DNA of 64,000 nucleotides, taken from contig NZ_CP081299.1 in NCBI RefSeq assembly GCF_019711195.1, positions 1,612,001 to 1,676,000 on the forward strand. Reading direction: 5' to 3'. A program made the translations under genes and the position numbers. Shown one piece after another: positions 1 through 9,687 of the stretch (position 1 is its first letter; the number at the start of each line of letters is the position of its first letter). The notes beneath the pieces were generated by a model. It was not told where the DNA came from. It saw nothing but the letters and a program-made list of their open reading frames with translations, and did not search any database. The stretch is from Dyadobacter sp. NIV53. GTDB lineage: Bacteria > Bacteroidota > Bacteroidia > Cytophagales > Spirosomataceae.

Positions 1-129
1 TTCAAGTTCATCCCAAATAAACACGCCGACTTCATCAAGCCCGTAATAAGCACCCTTATTATGGTTTAAAATTACGGTTTCGCCAGCTACTTTTGATGCA
101 ATTTGTTCGGAACTGAGTTGGTATTTCAT
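1..129 (-). CDS. PqqD-family small protein (3' part beyond window)
   Basis: The first 43 codons are visible, starting with ATG at 129 and running off the left edge. The translation contains GETVILNHNKGAYYGLDEVG followed by a Phe-Ile-Trp stretch, the typical N-terminal signature of PqqD-like proteins (beta strand, Gly-x-Tyr-x-x-Leu, Asn/Asp-x-x-Gly, hydrophobic-Trp). PqqD relatives are peptide-binding chaperones that present a precursor peptide to a radical-SAM or other modifying enzyme. Bacteroidota carry many stand-alone PqqD-like proteins near polysaccharide or lasso/RiPP-type genes. What it serves here cannot be said because its downstream partners lie outside the window. Confidence 0.7.
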   Translation of the reverse strand, partial: MKYQLSSEQIASKVAGETVILNHNKGAYYGLDEVGVFIWDELE

Positions 130-201
130 ATTGTTAATAGTAATTGGAAGTTCTTAATTTGCGATGAATACCTGTTTGACTTACAAAGTTAAAAATAATA
201 A

Positions 202-1740
202 TCACTCTATCTCAAACTTTATACCTTGTGCAAGAGGTAAAACATCACCGTAATTAATGGTATTGGTTTGGCGTCTCATATAAGCTTTCCAAGCATCAGA
301 ACCCGATTCGCGCCCACCGCCGGTTTCCTTTTCACCACCGAATGCCCCTCCGATCTCAGCTCCGGAAGTTCCTATATTAACATTGGCAATACCGCAGTCG
401 GACCCGGAAGACGATAGATATAATTCTGACTCTCTGATATTTAGGGTAAAAATTGCTGATGATAATCCCTGCGGCACATTATTTTGCATTTCGATCGCCT
501 GCTCTAATGTTTCGTATCTGATCAAATAAAGTACAGGCGCGAAAGTTTCATGCTGTACAATATGATATTCATTGCTGACTTCCGCAATGCAAGGTGCAAC
601 ATAACAACCTGATGCATATTCATCTCCATTTAATATTTGTGGTTCAATAAGAAATGTACCACCTTCTTCCTTTACTTTTTTCACCGAAGTTTCATATTGT
701 TCCACCGCAAGTTGATCAATAAGCGGGCCTACATGATTATTTTCATCCAACGGATTTCCTATCCGTAGTTGTGCATACGCCTTTACCAATCGATTTTTTA
801 CCTCTTCATAAATATCTTCATGAACAATTAACCTTCTGGTAGAGGTACATCTCTGCCCGGCCGTACCGACAGCACCAAATACAATTCCGGGAATTGCAAT
901 ATTTAAATCTGCAGAAGGTGTAACAATAATTGCGTTGTTTCCACCCAGTTCCAGCAAACTACGCCCTAACCTTCTTCCAACTGCCTCACCTACCAATCGT
1001 CCCATATGCGTACTCCCGGTTGCCGAAACCAACGGAACTCTTGTATCATGAGCTAACCACTCTCCTACTTCCCTGCCACCGGTCACAATACCTGAAATAC
1101 CCTCGGGCACATTATTTCTTTTAAGAACAGCTTTTATAATGTTCTTACAGGCAATAGCAGTCAGTGGTGTTTTTTCGGATGGCTTCCATACACAAACGTC
1201 GCCGCAAACCCAGGCCAGCATAGCATTCCACGACCAAACGGCGACCGGAAAATTAAATGCTGAAATAATTCCTACAATTCCCAGTGGATGCCATTGTTCA
1301 TACATACGATGCAGTGTACGCTCACTATGCATACTCAACCCATATAATTGCCGGGAGAGCCCTACTGCAAAATCACAAATGTCAATCATCTCCTGAACTT
1401 CGCCTAAGCCTTCCTGAAGGCTTTTCCCCATTTCATAACTTACCAGAGTACCCAATTCAGTTTTATTCTGACGGAGCTCCATTCCCATTTGCCTTACAAT
1501 GTCACCACGTTTAGGCGCAGGAACCACCCTCCATTCTTTAAAAGCCTGTTGTGCGGATGTAATCACTCTGTCATAATCCGATCTTGACGTTGTATTTATT
1601 TCTGCTATTTTATTTCCATCAACCGGAGAAAACGACACTAATATTTCACTACTTCCATCCCAGCTTTCCAACCCTGTACTGACACCATTATTGATTGGTT
1701 TTATGCCAAGTGTATCAAGAACCTTCTGTATATCAAGCAT
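202..1740 (-). CDS. ALDH7-type aldehyde dehydrogenase (aminoadipate semialdehyde dehydrogenase)
   Basis: A 512-residue NAD-dependent aldehyde dehydrogenase of the ALDH7 (antiquitin) type, predicted to oxidise L-2-aminoadipate 6-semialdehyde to 2-aminoadipate in lysine catabolism. The catalytic Cys298 sits in GTAGQRCTSTRRL, the general-base Glu264 in LLELGGNNAIIV, the oxyanion Asn163 in AFNFP, and Lys186 in VWKPSEK. The C-terminal GAEIGGAFGGEKETGGGRES stretch is diagnostic of ALDH7 rather than of betaine or succinate semialdehyde dehydrogenases. Length is normal for the family. The start is ATG at 1740. It lies 68 bases downstream of a lysine/saccharopine dehydrogenase-like gene on the same strand, so the two probably form one transcript. 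Substrate is inferred from family and neighbour. Confidence 0.9.
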   Translation of the reverse strand: MLDIQKVLDTLGIKPINNGVSTGLESWDGSSEILVSFSPVDGNKIAEINTTSRSDYDRVITSAQQAFKEWRVVPAPKRGDIVRQMGMELRQNKTELGTLVSYEMGKSLQEGLGEVQEMIDICDFAVGLSRQLYGLSMHSERTLHRMYEQWHPLGIVGIISAFNFPVAVWSWNAMLAWVCGDVCVWKPSEKTPLTAIACKNIIKAVLKRNNVPEGISGIVTGGREVGEWLAHDTRVPLVSATGSTHMGRLVGEAVGRRLGRSLLELGGNNAIIVTPSADLNIAIPGIVFGAVGTAGQRCTSTRRLIVHEDIYEEVKNRLVKAYAQLRIGNPLDENNHVGPLIDQLAVEQYETSVKKVKEEGGTFLIEPQILNGDEYASGCYVAPCIAEVSNEYHIVQHETFAPVLYLIRYETLEQAIEMQNNVPQGLSSAIFTLNIRESELYLSSSGSDCGIANVNIGTSGAEIGGAFGGEKETGGGRESGSDAWKAYMRRQTNTINYGDVLPLAQGIKFEIE

Positions 1741-1808
1741 TTTATATTGTTATAGCTTTTGAAATAAAATTTTTATTAAATCTGGCAAAGCAAATAATTA
1801 ATTGAACA

Positions 1809-2861
1809 TTAGTTAAAATATTTTCCATTTTCAGTTTTCAGGAAATCATCAAACGAAATATCTTCCTGTTTGATAAAACCACTGTTCAGCAAAGTACCGT
1901 TTGCAACCATTTCTACTATAGCTGCAATTGAGGCTGCCGTGGTCCAGGATATAGCACGCCAATGTTTGTCATCAATGGTTATGGGATGATATGCTCGGTA
2001 AAATTCCTCGCGTTCCAGGTGTGCTCCTTTCCAGCCTTCTACCACCGCATACACATATACTACATCCTGCTGTACAGGTGGTTTAGCTTCGGTCAGGATC
2101 TGCTCCAATAATTCCCTTTTCTCCTTGAGAATCAACTCATAAAGCATAAACCTCATCAGACTGCAATGACCCGGATAACGTATCGTTTTGTAATTAAGCG
2201 TGTCCAGCCTGCCTTCAAAAGTTTCACACATTGTACCTAGGCCTCCGGAAGTACTGAAAGCCTCAAATTCCTGGCCTTCAATATTAATCATTTCAATGCC
2301 TTCGAGAGACGGGACCATTTTCCTGGCACCATTATGAATTACTTCTGCGTCGTTAATATACTCATTTACAACCCCTGCCGGAGACCATGTAAAAGAATAT
2401 CCCATCAGGCCATTAGGATATCTTGGCAACGCACCAACGCGCAACTCAATATCTCTTAATTTGGTAAATCGTTTGGAAAGATCGCTGCCAACAATTCCAA
2501 TGAATCCGGGAGCAAGGCCACATTGTGGTGCCATAACACCTTTGCTATCTTTTGCCATTTCCCGAATGGCTGTGGTAGTTGCAACATCTTCTGTCAGGTC
2601 AAAATAATGAATCCCTGCCTCATATGCCTTTCGTGCAATAGGCAGATTCAAATTATATGGCATACATGACACAACTGCATCGTAACCGGTAAGAATTTCA
2701 TCCAAAAATGCAGGCAGGCCAATATCTCCTATTACAACCGGGAAAGGCAGGGGAATGTATGAAACCATTTTATCAACTCCGGTCACTGAAAATCTTTTAT
2801 TTAATAGTGTTCCTACTAAAGAACCAACTTTTCCTAAGCCAATCACCAGAATCTTTTGCAT
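1809..2861 (-). CDS. Saccharopine/lysine 6-dehydrogenase family protein
   Basis: A 350-residue NAD(P)-binding Rossmann protein (nucleotide loop VIGLGKVGSLVG, residues 6-17) of the saccharopine dehydrogenase family. Family-typical segments are PQCGLAPGFIGIVGSDL (about residues 113-129), a Tyr-Pro-Asn-Gly-Leu stretch, and the conserved STSGGLGTMCETF and YKTIRYPGH motifs. It resembles L-lysine 6-dehydrogenases in length and layout, as well as the C-terminal half of animal AASS. Together with the adjacent ALDH7 gene it would give lysine (or saccharopine) to aminoadipate semialdehyde/piperideine-6-carboxylate and then to aminoadipate. Whether it uses lysine or saccharopine cannot be decided from the sequence. 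A divergent flavoprotein gene starts 114 bases upstream. Confidence 0.82.
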   Translation of the reverse strand: MQKILVIGLGKVGSLVGTLLNKRFSVTGVDKMVSYIPLPFPVVIGDIGLPAFLDEILTGYDAVVSCMPYNLNLPIARKAYEAGIHYFDLTEDVATTTAIREMAKDSKGVMAPQCGLAPGFIGIVGSDLSKRFTKLRDIELRVGALPRYPNGLMGYSFTWSPAGVVNEYINDAEVIHNGARKMVPSLEGIEMINIEGQEFEAFSTSGGLGTMCETFEGRLDTLNYKTIRYPGHCSLMRFMLYELILKEKRELLEQILTEAKPPVQQDVVYVYAVVEGWKGAHLEREEFYRAYHPITIDDKHWRAISWTTAASIAAIVEMVANGTLLNSGFIKQEDISFDDFLKTENGKYFN

Positions 2862-2975
2862 AGTGTTTTTACATGAATAATTTAAAATATTTCAAGCATT
2901 GATGAAAGATAAGAAAGGAATGAGCACTTTTTAAAACTTCCTATTCATTTTTGTATTCTTTTCTAATTTATATCT

Positions 2976-4187
2976 ATGCGTATTGTTATTATTGGAGGCG
3001 GAGCTTCGGGTTTTATGGCAGCTATCACAGCCGCAGAAACTTTTCCTGATGCAAGTATCATTATTCTGGAAAAAAATAAAACTGTCCTTAACAAGGTTAG
3101 GATATCTGGTGGAGGTCGATGCAACGTCACACATAAACCTTCAGAGCTTCGATTTTTTATTAAAAATTATCCCCGCGGAGAAAAATTGCTTAGAAAACTG
3201 CTTCATCATTTTGATTCGCAGGCAACGGTAAACTGGTTTGAAAAACGCGGTGTAAGCTTAAAAACAGAAGCAGACGGAAGAATGTTTCCAATTTCTGACT
3301 CTTCCCATACCATCATTGAGTGCATGTTAAAAGCAGCCAAAAAACTAAATATTACGATCAGGACCAGTACAGGGGTAAAGTCTTTTACTAATCAAAAAGA
3401 TAATATTTTTAACATATTTCTGGAAAATGACGAGATTTTACATGCAGATAAATTATTAATTGCAACGGGAGGTTATCCCAAATTAAGCAGTTTTGAATGG
3501 ATCAGCAAGCATGATATAATTACTCCATTTCCATCTTTATTTACCTTTAATACACCTGACAATTATTTACTTCCGTTGGCAGGCGTTTCGGTACAGGATG
3601 CTGTTGTTAAAATTAATAGCACCAAATATGACTGGCGTGGGCCGGTACTCATTACACATTGGGGATTTAGCGGGCCGGCCGTATTAAAACTTTCAGCCTG
3701 GGGCGCGCGCGATCTGGCTGAAAAAGATTACCGGTTTAGTTGTAAAATCAACTGGGTGCCGGATTTGAATGATCAGCAGGTAAGAGAATTTCTAATTGGG
3801 GAAAAAACAAAAACACCTAAACAATTAATCACTTCCCATGCACGCTTTGGAATTCCTGCAAGATTGTGGAAAGCTTTTGCAGAACAGGCAGAAGTTACCG
3901 ACGGATTAATCTGGTCCGAAGCTTCACACAAAGTATTAAACCGAATGACCGACCTTCTGACAAACAGCCAGTTTAACGTAAATGGTAAAACTACATTTAA
4001 GGAAGAATTTGTAACCTGTGGCGGTATATCACTTTCAGAGGTCAACCCTGAAACACTTGAAAGCCTTAAAATTCCAGGATTATTTTTTGCCGGAGAAGTA
4101 TTGGACGTAGATGGAATCACCGGTGGTTTTAACTTTCAAAATGCATGGACAACTGGTTATGTAGCAGGAAAGGAAATTGGCAAATAA
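2976..4187 (+). CDS. HI0933/BaiN-family FAD-dependent oxidoreductase
   Basis: A 403-residue flavoprotein of the HI0933 (YhiN/BaiN) family. The N-terminal dinucleotide loop is VIIGGGASGFMAA (residues 4-16), followed by the acidic residue ending the second strand (ILEKN). GGGRCNVTH near residue 47 is the family signature. The C-terminal FAD contact is FFAGEVLDVDGITGGFNFQ, and the protein ends close behind it. Members are two-domain flavoproteins; BaiN has a role in bile-acid dehydroxylation, but the general cellular role is not settled. It is a stand-alone gene, divergent from the lysine genes and convergent with uvrC, so context gives no substrate clue. Confidence 0.85.
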   Translation: MRIVIIGGGASGFMAAITAAETFPDASIIILEKNKTVLNKVRISGGGRCNVTHKPSELRFFIKNYPRGEKLLRKLLHHFDSQATVNWFEKRGVSLKTEADGRMFPISDSSHTIIECMLKAAKKLNITIRTSTGVKSFTNQKDNIFNIFLENDEILHADKLLIATGGYPKLSSFEWISKHDIITPFPSLFTFNTPDNYLLPLAGVSVQDAVVKINSTKYDWRGPVLITHWGFSGPAVLKLSAWGARDLAEKDYRFSCKINWVPDLNDQQVREFLIGEKTKTPKQLITSHARFGIPARLWKAFAEQAEVTDGLIWSEASHKVLNRMTDLLTNSQFNVNGKTTFKEEFVTCGGISLSEVNPETLESLKIPGLFFAGEVLDVDGITGGFNFQNAWTTGYVAGKEIGK

Positions 4188-4310
4188 CATGCAAAATAAA
4201 GTTTCATCAAAACTCTTTCATCTGACGGCTTTGGTGGTATTGCACCTAAAATAAAACAGAATAGAGAAACCGCTCTGGATATATCAATTTCAGGATTTTC
4301 GGACTGAATT

Positions 4311-6119
4311 TTAGTTCGCCATGGTATCAAAATATGCCCTGACTTTTTTGGCCCTGTCGATCCCGATCAGTTCTGTCAGGTTTTCAATTGTACTTTCCCT
4401 TATCGCACGCACCGAGCCGAAATGTTTTAAAAGCTTGGTTGCTGTAATTTTACCAATGCTTTCAACACCTTCCAGTTCACTTACCAGACTGCCTTTACTT
4501 CGTTTATCTCTGTGGAAAGTAATTGCAAAACGGTGAGCCTCATCTCTGATCTGCTGAATTAGTTTAAGGGATTCCGATTTTTTGTCAATATACAACGGTA
4601 AAGAATCCTCTGGAAAATAGATTTCTTCCAACCTCTTGGCAATACCAATAATGGGAACTTGTCCATATAATCCCAGATTTTTTAGTGCATCACAGGCTGC
4701 ACTCAACTGGCCTTTCCCTCCATCGACTACAATCAGATCCGGAAGTGGCTGCTCTTCGGCAATCAAACGTAAATATCTTCTTCCGACCACTTCATTCATC
4801 GAAGCAAAGTCATTCGGGCCAATCACTGTTTTGATATTAAAATGCCTGTAATCCTTTTTCGAAGGTTTGCCTTCTTTAAAACAAACCATTGCAGCCACCG
4901 GATTGGTACCCTGAATATTTGAGTTATCAAAACATTCGATATGCCTTGGTAAAGATTTTAGCTGTAAATCTGTTTTCAACCGAATCAAAATCCGGTCTTT
5001 TTTCGATGTTGTTGCAGATTCTTCCACTGCTCTGCGTTCTGCCTTTTCACGCCTGAAATACATGACATTTTTCATTGACATGTCCAGTAACTTCTTTTTG
5101 TCTCCAATTTGCGGGACAATTACTTCCAGTTTTAGTTCCAGGTCAGGTTTTAAGTTAGAAATTAGTTCTTTTGCCTCAGCGCCATATTTTGTCCGCATCT
5201 CAACTATCATCATAGCCAGCAGGTCAACATCGCTTTCATCCAGTTTCTTTTTGATTTCGACCGTCTGCGTGGCTACCATATAACCTTCTGTTATTTTCAT
5301 AAAATTCAGGTATGCAGCTTCCTCATCCGATACAATGGTAAGCACATCCACATTACCGATTTTTGGATTAATAACTGTCGCCTTGCTCTGAAAGCTGGAA
5401 AGATGTTCAATTTTCGTTTTCCAGGAATGTGCGTGTTCAAAAGCCATCTGCTCCGCCGCTTCCAGCATTTTCTCCTTAAAATATTGCTGCGGCAAAGACA
5501 GGTTACCTTTTAGCATATTGTGAACCTGATCAATTTCAACATTGTAATCTTCTTTCGATTGCAAACCTTCGCAAGGCCCTTTGCAATTACCAATATGATA
5601 TTCCAGGCAGACTTTAAATTTGCCAGCTTCTATATTGGTTTTATTCAGCGGTAACTGACAAGACCTGATCGTATATAATGATTTAAACAAATCCAATAAT
5701 GTATGCATAGATCGCAGATTCGCAAAGGGTCCGTAAAATGTTCCTTTTTTTCGATCCAGGTTCCGGGTTACATAAACACGTGGAAAAGGCTCGTCCGTAA
5801 CACAAATGAAAGGATAGGTTTTATCGTCTTTAAGTAAAATATTAAACTTCGGCTGAAGTTGTTTTATAAGCTGGTTTTCCAGTAACAAAGCATCCCACTC
5901 ACTATGAACAATGGTGTATTCAATCCGCCGGATCTGGCTCACAAGCCGTTTGGTTTTACGGTCGTGCTGATTGGATTTCAGAAAATAGCTTGAAACCCTG
6001 TTTCTTAAACTTTTGGCTTTTCCAACATAAATTACCTCACCGGTTTCATCAAAATACCGATAAACACCCGGGTCAAATGGAATTTTTGAGAGTTCTTCTT
6101 TATAATTAAATTCTGGCAT
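4311..6119 (-). CDS. uvrC: Excinuclease ABC subunit C
   Basis: A 602-residue UvrC, the dual-incision nuclease of UvrABC nucleotide excision repair. The N-terminal GIY-YIG nuclease is visible (PGVYRYFDETGEVIYVGKAK, about residues 18-37). A Cys-rich stretch follows (CQLPLNK, CLEYHIGNCKGPCEG, residues 155-185). The UVR domain that contacts UvrB lies around 195-235. The RNase H-like second nuclease has CFDNSNIQGTNPVAAMVCF and VVDGGKGQL. A tandem helix-hairpin-helix (VESIGKITATKLLKHFGS) ends the protein. Full family length, ATG at 6119. It is followed by a gene gap and then the convergent HI0933 gene. Confidence 0.97.
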   Translation of the reverse strand: MPEFNYKEELSKIPFDPGVYRYFDETGEVIYVGKAKSLRNRVSSYFLKSNQHDRKTKRLVSQIRRIEYTIVHSEWDALLLENQLIKQLQPKFNILLKDDKTYPFICVTDEPFPRVYVTRNLDRKKGTFYGPFANLRSMHTLLDLFKSLYTIRSCQLPLNKTNIEAGKFKVCLEYHIGNCKGPCEGLQSKEDYNVEIDQVHNMLKGNLSLPQQYFKEKMLEAAEQMAFEHAHSWKTKIEHLSSFQSKATVINPKIGNVDVLTIVSDEEAAYLNFMKITEGYMVATQTVEIKKKLDESDVDLLAMMIVEMRTKYGAEAKELISNLKPDLELKLEVIVPQIGDKKKLLDMSMKNVMYFRREKAERRAVEESATTSKKDRILIRLKTDLQLKSLPRHIECFDNSNIQGTNPVAAMVCFKEGKPSKKDYRHFNIKTVIGPNDFASMNEVVGRRYLRLIAEEQPLPDLIVVDGGKGQLSAACDALKNLGLYGQVPIIGIAKRLEEIYFPEDSLPLYIDKKSESLKLIQQIRDEAHRFAITFHRDKRSKGSLVSELEGVESIGKITATKLLKHFGSVRAIRESTIENLTELIGIDRAKKVRAYFDTMAN

Positions 6120-6206
6120 TGATTTATTTCAGAAAGCGGAGCAACAGGCTATCGCATTTGGAGTTTAGAATTTCAGAAATTGGTATACCAAAAAAGGAAA
6201 TCCTTT

Positions 6207-7343
6207 TTACTTATTACAAAAAAACAACCGTACCAGGTTAAAAGTTGCGTCCTTCACCAGAGTATAAGCATTGTTTTGAGCACTATCCAGATCCATGGGT
6301 CGGTTAAGTACAGAAACAGCATAAGTAATGCCAGCGGATCTCGTTTCTTCAGGAGTAATCATTAGCGTACCACAAACTACAGCCAAAGGAATATCATAAC
6401 TCCCGCAAAGATCTGCCAGTCCTTTTACCACCTTGCCGCTTAAAGTTTGCTCATCTACTTTTCCTTCACCGGTTATTACCAGAGCTGAATCCTGAATGTG
6501 CTGGGCAATATTGGTTTGTTCCATTACAATGCCAACGCCTTCTTTCAGTTCTGCATTTAAAAACCACAAACATCCTGCTCCAAGCCCACCAGCAGCGCCT
6601 GCACCCGGAACGTCACTAACATCTTTGCCAAATGCTTTTTTAGCCACTTTTGTCAGATTTTGCAAACCCCGATCAAGCTCTTTAACCATGTCCGGGTCTG
6701 CTCCTTTTTGTGGCCCATAAATATGGGCGGCTCCATTCAGGCCAAACAATGGGTTAGTTACATCACAGGCTACAGTAATTGATACGGATAGAAGACGGGT
6801 ATCTGCATTTTGATAATCTATGCTGTTTATTTTACTTAAACTCTCACCAATTGGAATAAGTATTTTACCATTTTCATCCAAAAAATGATAACCCAAAGCA
6901 GCCGCCATACCTATTCCGCCATCGGTAGTAGCACTGCCTCCAATACCTAAAATAATTTTTCCGACACCTTTTTCAATTGCATCCAGAATGAGCTGGCCCG
7001 TGCCAAAAGTGTTGGTTAATCTTGGATTGTATTCATGAGCAGAAAGTAATTTCAGACCCGAGGCAGAAGCCATTTCAATAAATGCAGTTTTCCCGTCGCC
7101 TGACAAGCCGTAGGAAGCATTCATCAATCGCCCCAATGGATCATGCACTTCAGCAGATATGTATTTCCCACCAGACTTATCAGTCAGTATTTTTGTAGTT
7201 CCTTCCCCTCCGTCCGCCAACGGGATAGCAATTATCCTTGCATCAGGATAAGCGAAGAGAATACCTTCCTCTACTGCATGGCAAACCTCAGCAGCTTCCA
7301 GTGAGCCTCGAAATTTGTCGGGAGCAATCAGTATCTGCATCAT
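6207..7343 (-). CDS. Glycerate kinase (GarK/GlxK family)
   Basis: A 378-residue glycerate kinase of the GarK/GlxK family (class II fold), phosphorylating D-glycerate to 2-phosphoglycerate or 3-phosphoglycerate. Signatures: N-terminal APDKFRGSL (about residues 7-15), IPLADGGEGTT, IILGIGGSATTDGGIGMA, and GAGAAGGLGAG followed by ITGEGKVDEQT near the C-terminus. Two ATG codons are adjacent at the start; 7343 is the first. It begins three bases after the PBP1A stop codon, so the two are very likely cotranscribed even though their functions are unrelated. Confidence 0.93.
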   Translation of the reverse strand: MMQILIAPDKFRGSLEAAEVCHAVEEGILFAYPDARIIAIPLADGGEGTTKILTDKSGGKYISAEVHDPLGRLMNASYGLSGDGKTAFIEMASASGLKLLSAHEYNPRLTNTFGTGQLILDAIEKGVGKIILGIGGSATTDGGIGMAAALGYHFLDENGKILIPIGESLSKINSIDYQNADTRLLSVSITVACDVTNPLFGLNGAAHIYGPQKGADPDMVKELDRGLQNLTKVAKKAFGKDVSDVPGAGAAGGLGAGCLWFLNAELKEGVGIVMEQTNIAQHIQDSALVITGEGKVDEQTLSGKVVKGLADLCGSYDIPLAVVCGTLMITPEETRSAGITYAVSVLNRPMDLDSAQNNAYTLVKDATFNLVRLFFCNK

Positions 7344-7346
7344 GTA

Positions 7347-9641
7347 TTAGAATAACACACCTTCGTCATTCGAGCGGGAAGGTGGTATGTAAGTATCAGT
7401 ACTATCCGTCGCCACTCCTCCGCAATCAAGAACATAATTGTCGGGCTTTATAAAAGGTCCTTTACGATAATCTGTCAGAGTCTGGTCATTGTAGACCTTT
7501 TGCATGAAAAGGCCCCAGGCAGGCATTGCCATTCTGCCACCTTGCCCCAGTTCAATGGTACGAAAGTGAATACTTCTGTCTTCACCGCCTACCCATATAC
7601 CTGTTACAAGATTTTGAGTCATACCCATAAACCAGCCATCGGAATAATTTGATGTTGTACCGGTTTTGGCTGCTATTTCATTTCCTTCCGTTACGCCATA
7701 TTGTTTCAGCCTTGCCGCCGTTCCTCCCGGATCTTCCACTGCTCCACGCATCAGGTACAGCATATTGTATGCCATATTTTCACTTAATTCCTGGTTTTGT
7801 TTCTGATAAAATTCCTGTAAAATATTACCATAACGATCTTCAATCCGTAAAACTGTCATGGGATCGGTCCGATGTCCTCCATTGGCAAAAGAACAATAAG
7901 CACTCACCATTTCGTAAACAGATACATCACTGATTCCAAGACAAAGCGAAGGTTTTTCTTCAAGTTTACTGGTTATGCCAAGTTTATGGGCATACTCCAC
8001 AACTGTTTTAGGACGCACCATTTTCATAATGTAAGCGCTCACAGTATTTACTGACTTACCAAGTGCCTGTCTCAATGATAAAGATTGATACGAATATTTG
8101 TTATTGGAGTTATGCGGAGACCAGGCTGGCGCACCATTTTCTGCTGGGAAATAAACAGGCGCATCCGTCACATGATCACATGGTGTCAAAAAACTTTTAT
8201 CCAAACCCGATACATAAACAAAAGGCTTAAAAGTAGAACCCGGCTGGCGTTTGCCTTGCTTTACATGGTCATATTTTAAATACTTAAAGTCAATACCGCC
8301 AACCCATGCTTTTATATGGCCATTTCTTGGATCCATTGACATCATTCCGGACCTCAGCAGGCGCTTATAATACTTAATGGAATCGACAGGGCTCATGGTA
8401 ATAACCTTTTCCCCTTCCCATGAAAATACTTTCATTTTTACAGGTTTCCGCATTATTTCCCAAGCTTTTTTCTCACCAAGGTCATTTTTAAGCGAAACAA
8501 AATGCGGAGACATTCTTACTGCCCGGTCAACAAAACCTGGAATTTCTTTACCATGTGCATCAATCCACGGATTGCGGCCTTTCCAGTGTGCATCAAAGAG
8601 CTTTTGCTGCTGTTTCATGTGATCGTGCAAAGACTGCTCTTCGTATTGCTGCATACGTGAGTCGATGGTGGTATAAATCTTTAAACCACTGGTATAAAGA
8701 TCCAGATTTTCGTCATGCTCTTCGTTATATAATTTAACCCAACTTTTCAGATAATTACGCATGGATTCCCTGAAATACGGCGCCAATCCTGTATTATGAC
8801 TATCAACTGTGAAATTGAGGCCAAGTGGTTTTGCTCTGTACAATTCCAGTTTATCCGCAGGGATATAATCGTATTTAGCCATCTGCGATAATACGGTATT
8901 CCTTCTATTGAGTGTATTGGTTGGAAAACGCAACGGATTATAAAGGGTCGGATTCTGAAGCATTCCTACAAGGAGTGCCGCTTCATTTACATTCAAATCC
9001 CAGGCAGCTTTATTGAAATATGTTTTTGCGGCGACTTTTATCCCATAAGTATTATTACCAAAAGAAACCGTATTGAGATACATTTGCAGGATCTCCTGTT
9101 TGGTATACTTTCGTTCCAGCGTAATAGCCAGAATCCATTCTTTGGTTTTAGAAATAACTGTACGTACTAAAGGGATATATCCAAGCACACCTCGGAATTT
9201 TTCAGAACGGGTCTGAAATAGATTTTTTGCAACCTGCTGCGTTAGTGTACTACCACCACCTGAGCTTGCATTACCGGAAACTATACCTTTTACTACACGG
9301 AGTAAACTTCTTGGGTCAATACCTGAGTGATTTACAAAACGGGCGTCTTCCGTTGCTAGTAAAGCCTCCAACAGGTTAGGCGAAATCTGTCCTATTTCAA
9401 TAGGGGTACGGTTTTCGAAAAAATATTTCCCCAAAGATTTCCCATCTTCTGAAATGAGTTCTGAGGCTTCCTCACTTTTAGGATTTTCCAGTGTTTTTAA
9501 ATCCGGCATTCCACCGAATAACCAAAAAAAGTTTAGACTTACTGCAACAATATACAATATAACCAGACCAATACCGATGCCCACATATCTCCATAAACGA
9601 ACGATGCTGCGACGGTATTTTCCGGGTTGTAATTCAATCAT
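7347..9641 (-). CDS. mrcA: Penicillin-binding protein 1A (bifunctional transglycosylase/transpeptidase)
   Basis: A 764-residue class A PBP that polymerises and cross-links peptidoglycan. A short cytoplasmic arm is followed by one membrane anchor at about residues 18-43. The GT51 transglycosylase domain has the catalytic Glu98 in ATEDARFVNHSG, then GGSTLTQQVAKNLF and the RKYTKQEILQMYLN helix. The transpeptidase domain carries the SxxK serine in RQPGSTFKPF, an SVN triad element in LGKSVNTVSAYI, and KTGT in AKTGTTSNYSDGWFMG. Full length for a Bacteroidota PBP1A. Glycerate kinase follows after three bases; the sprE-like gene lies upstream on the same strand. Confidence 0.96.
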   Translation of the reverse strand: MIELQPGKYRRSIVRLWRYVGIGIGLVILYIVAVSLNFFWLFGGMPDLKTLENPKSEEASELISEDGKSLGKYFFENRTPIEIGQISPNLLEALLATEDARFVNHSGIDPRSLLRVVKGIVSGNASSGGGSTLTQQVAKNLFQTRSEKFRGVLGYIPLVRTVISKTKEWILAITLERKYTKQEILQMYLNTVSFGNNTYGIKVAAKTYFNKAAWDLNVNEAALLVGMLQNPTLYNPLRFPTNTLNRRNTVLSQMAKYDYIPADKLELYRAKPLGLNFTVDSHNTGLAPYFRESMRNYLKSWVKLYNEEHDENLDLYTSGLKIYTTIDSRMQQYEEQSLHDHMKQQQKLFDAHWKGRNPWIDAHGKEIPGFVDRAVRMSPHFVSLKNDLGEKKAWEIMRKPVKMKVFSWEGEKVITMSPVDSIKYYKRLLRSGMMSMDPRNGHIKAWVGGIDFKYLKYDHVKQGKRQPGSTFKPFVYVSGLDKSFLTPCDHVTDAPVYFPAENGAPAWSPHNSNNKYSYQSLSLRQALGKSVNTVSAYIMKMVRPKTVVEYAHKLGITSKLEEKPSLCLGISDVSVYEMVSAYCSFANGGHRTDPMTVLRIEDRYGNILQEFYQKQNQELSENMAYNMLYLMRGAVEDPGGTAARLKQYGVTEGNEIAAKTGTTSNYSDGWFMGMTQNLVTGIWVGGEDRSIHFRTIELGQGGRMAMPAWGLFMQKVYNDQTLTDYRKGPFIKPDNYVLDCGGVATDSTDTYIPPSRSNDEGVLF

Positions 9642-9687
9642 ATTTGGAATTATTTATTAATAAACTGTCAAAGATACAAAAACCAAA

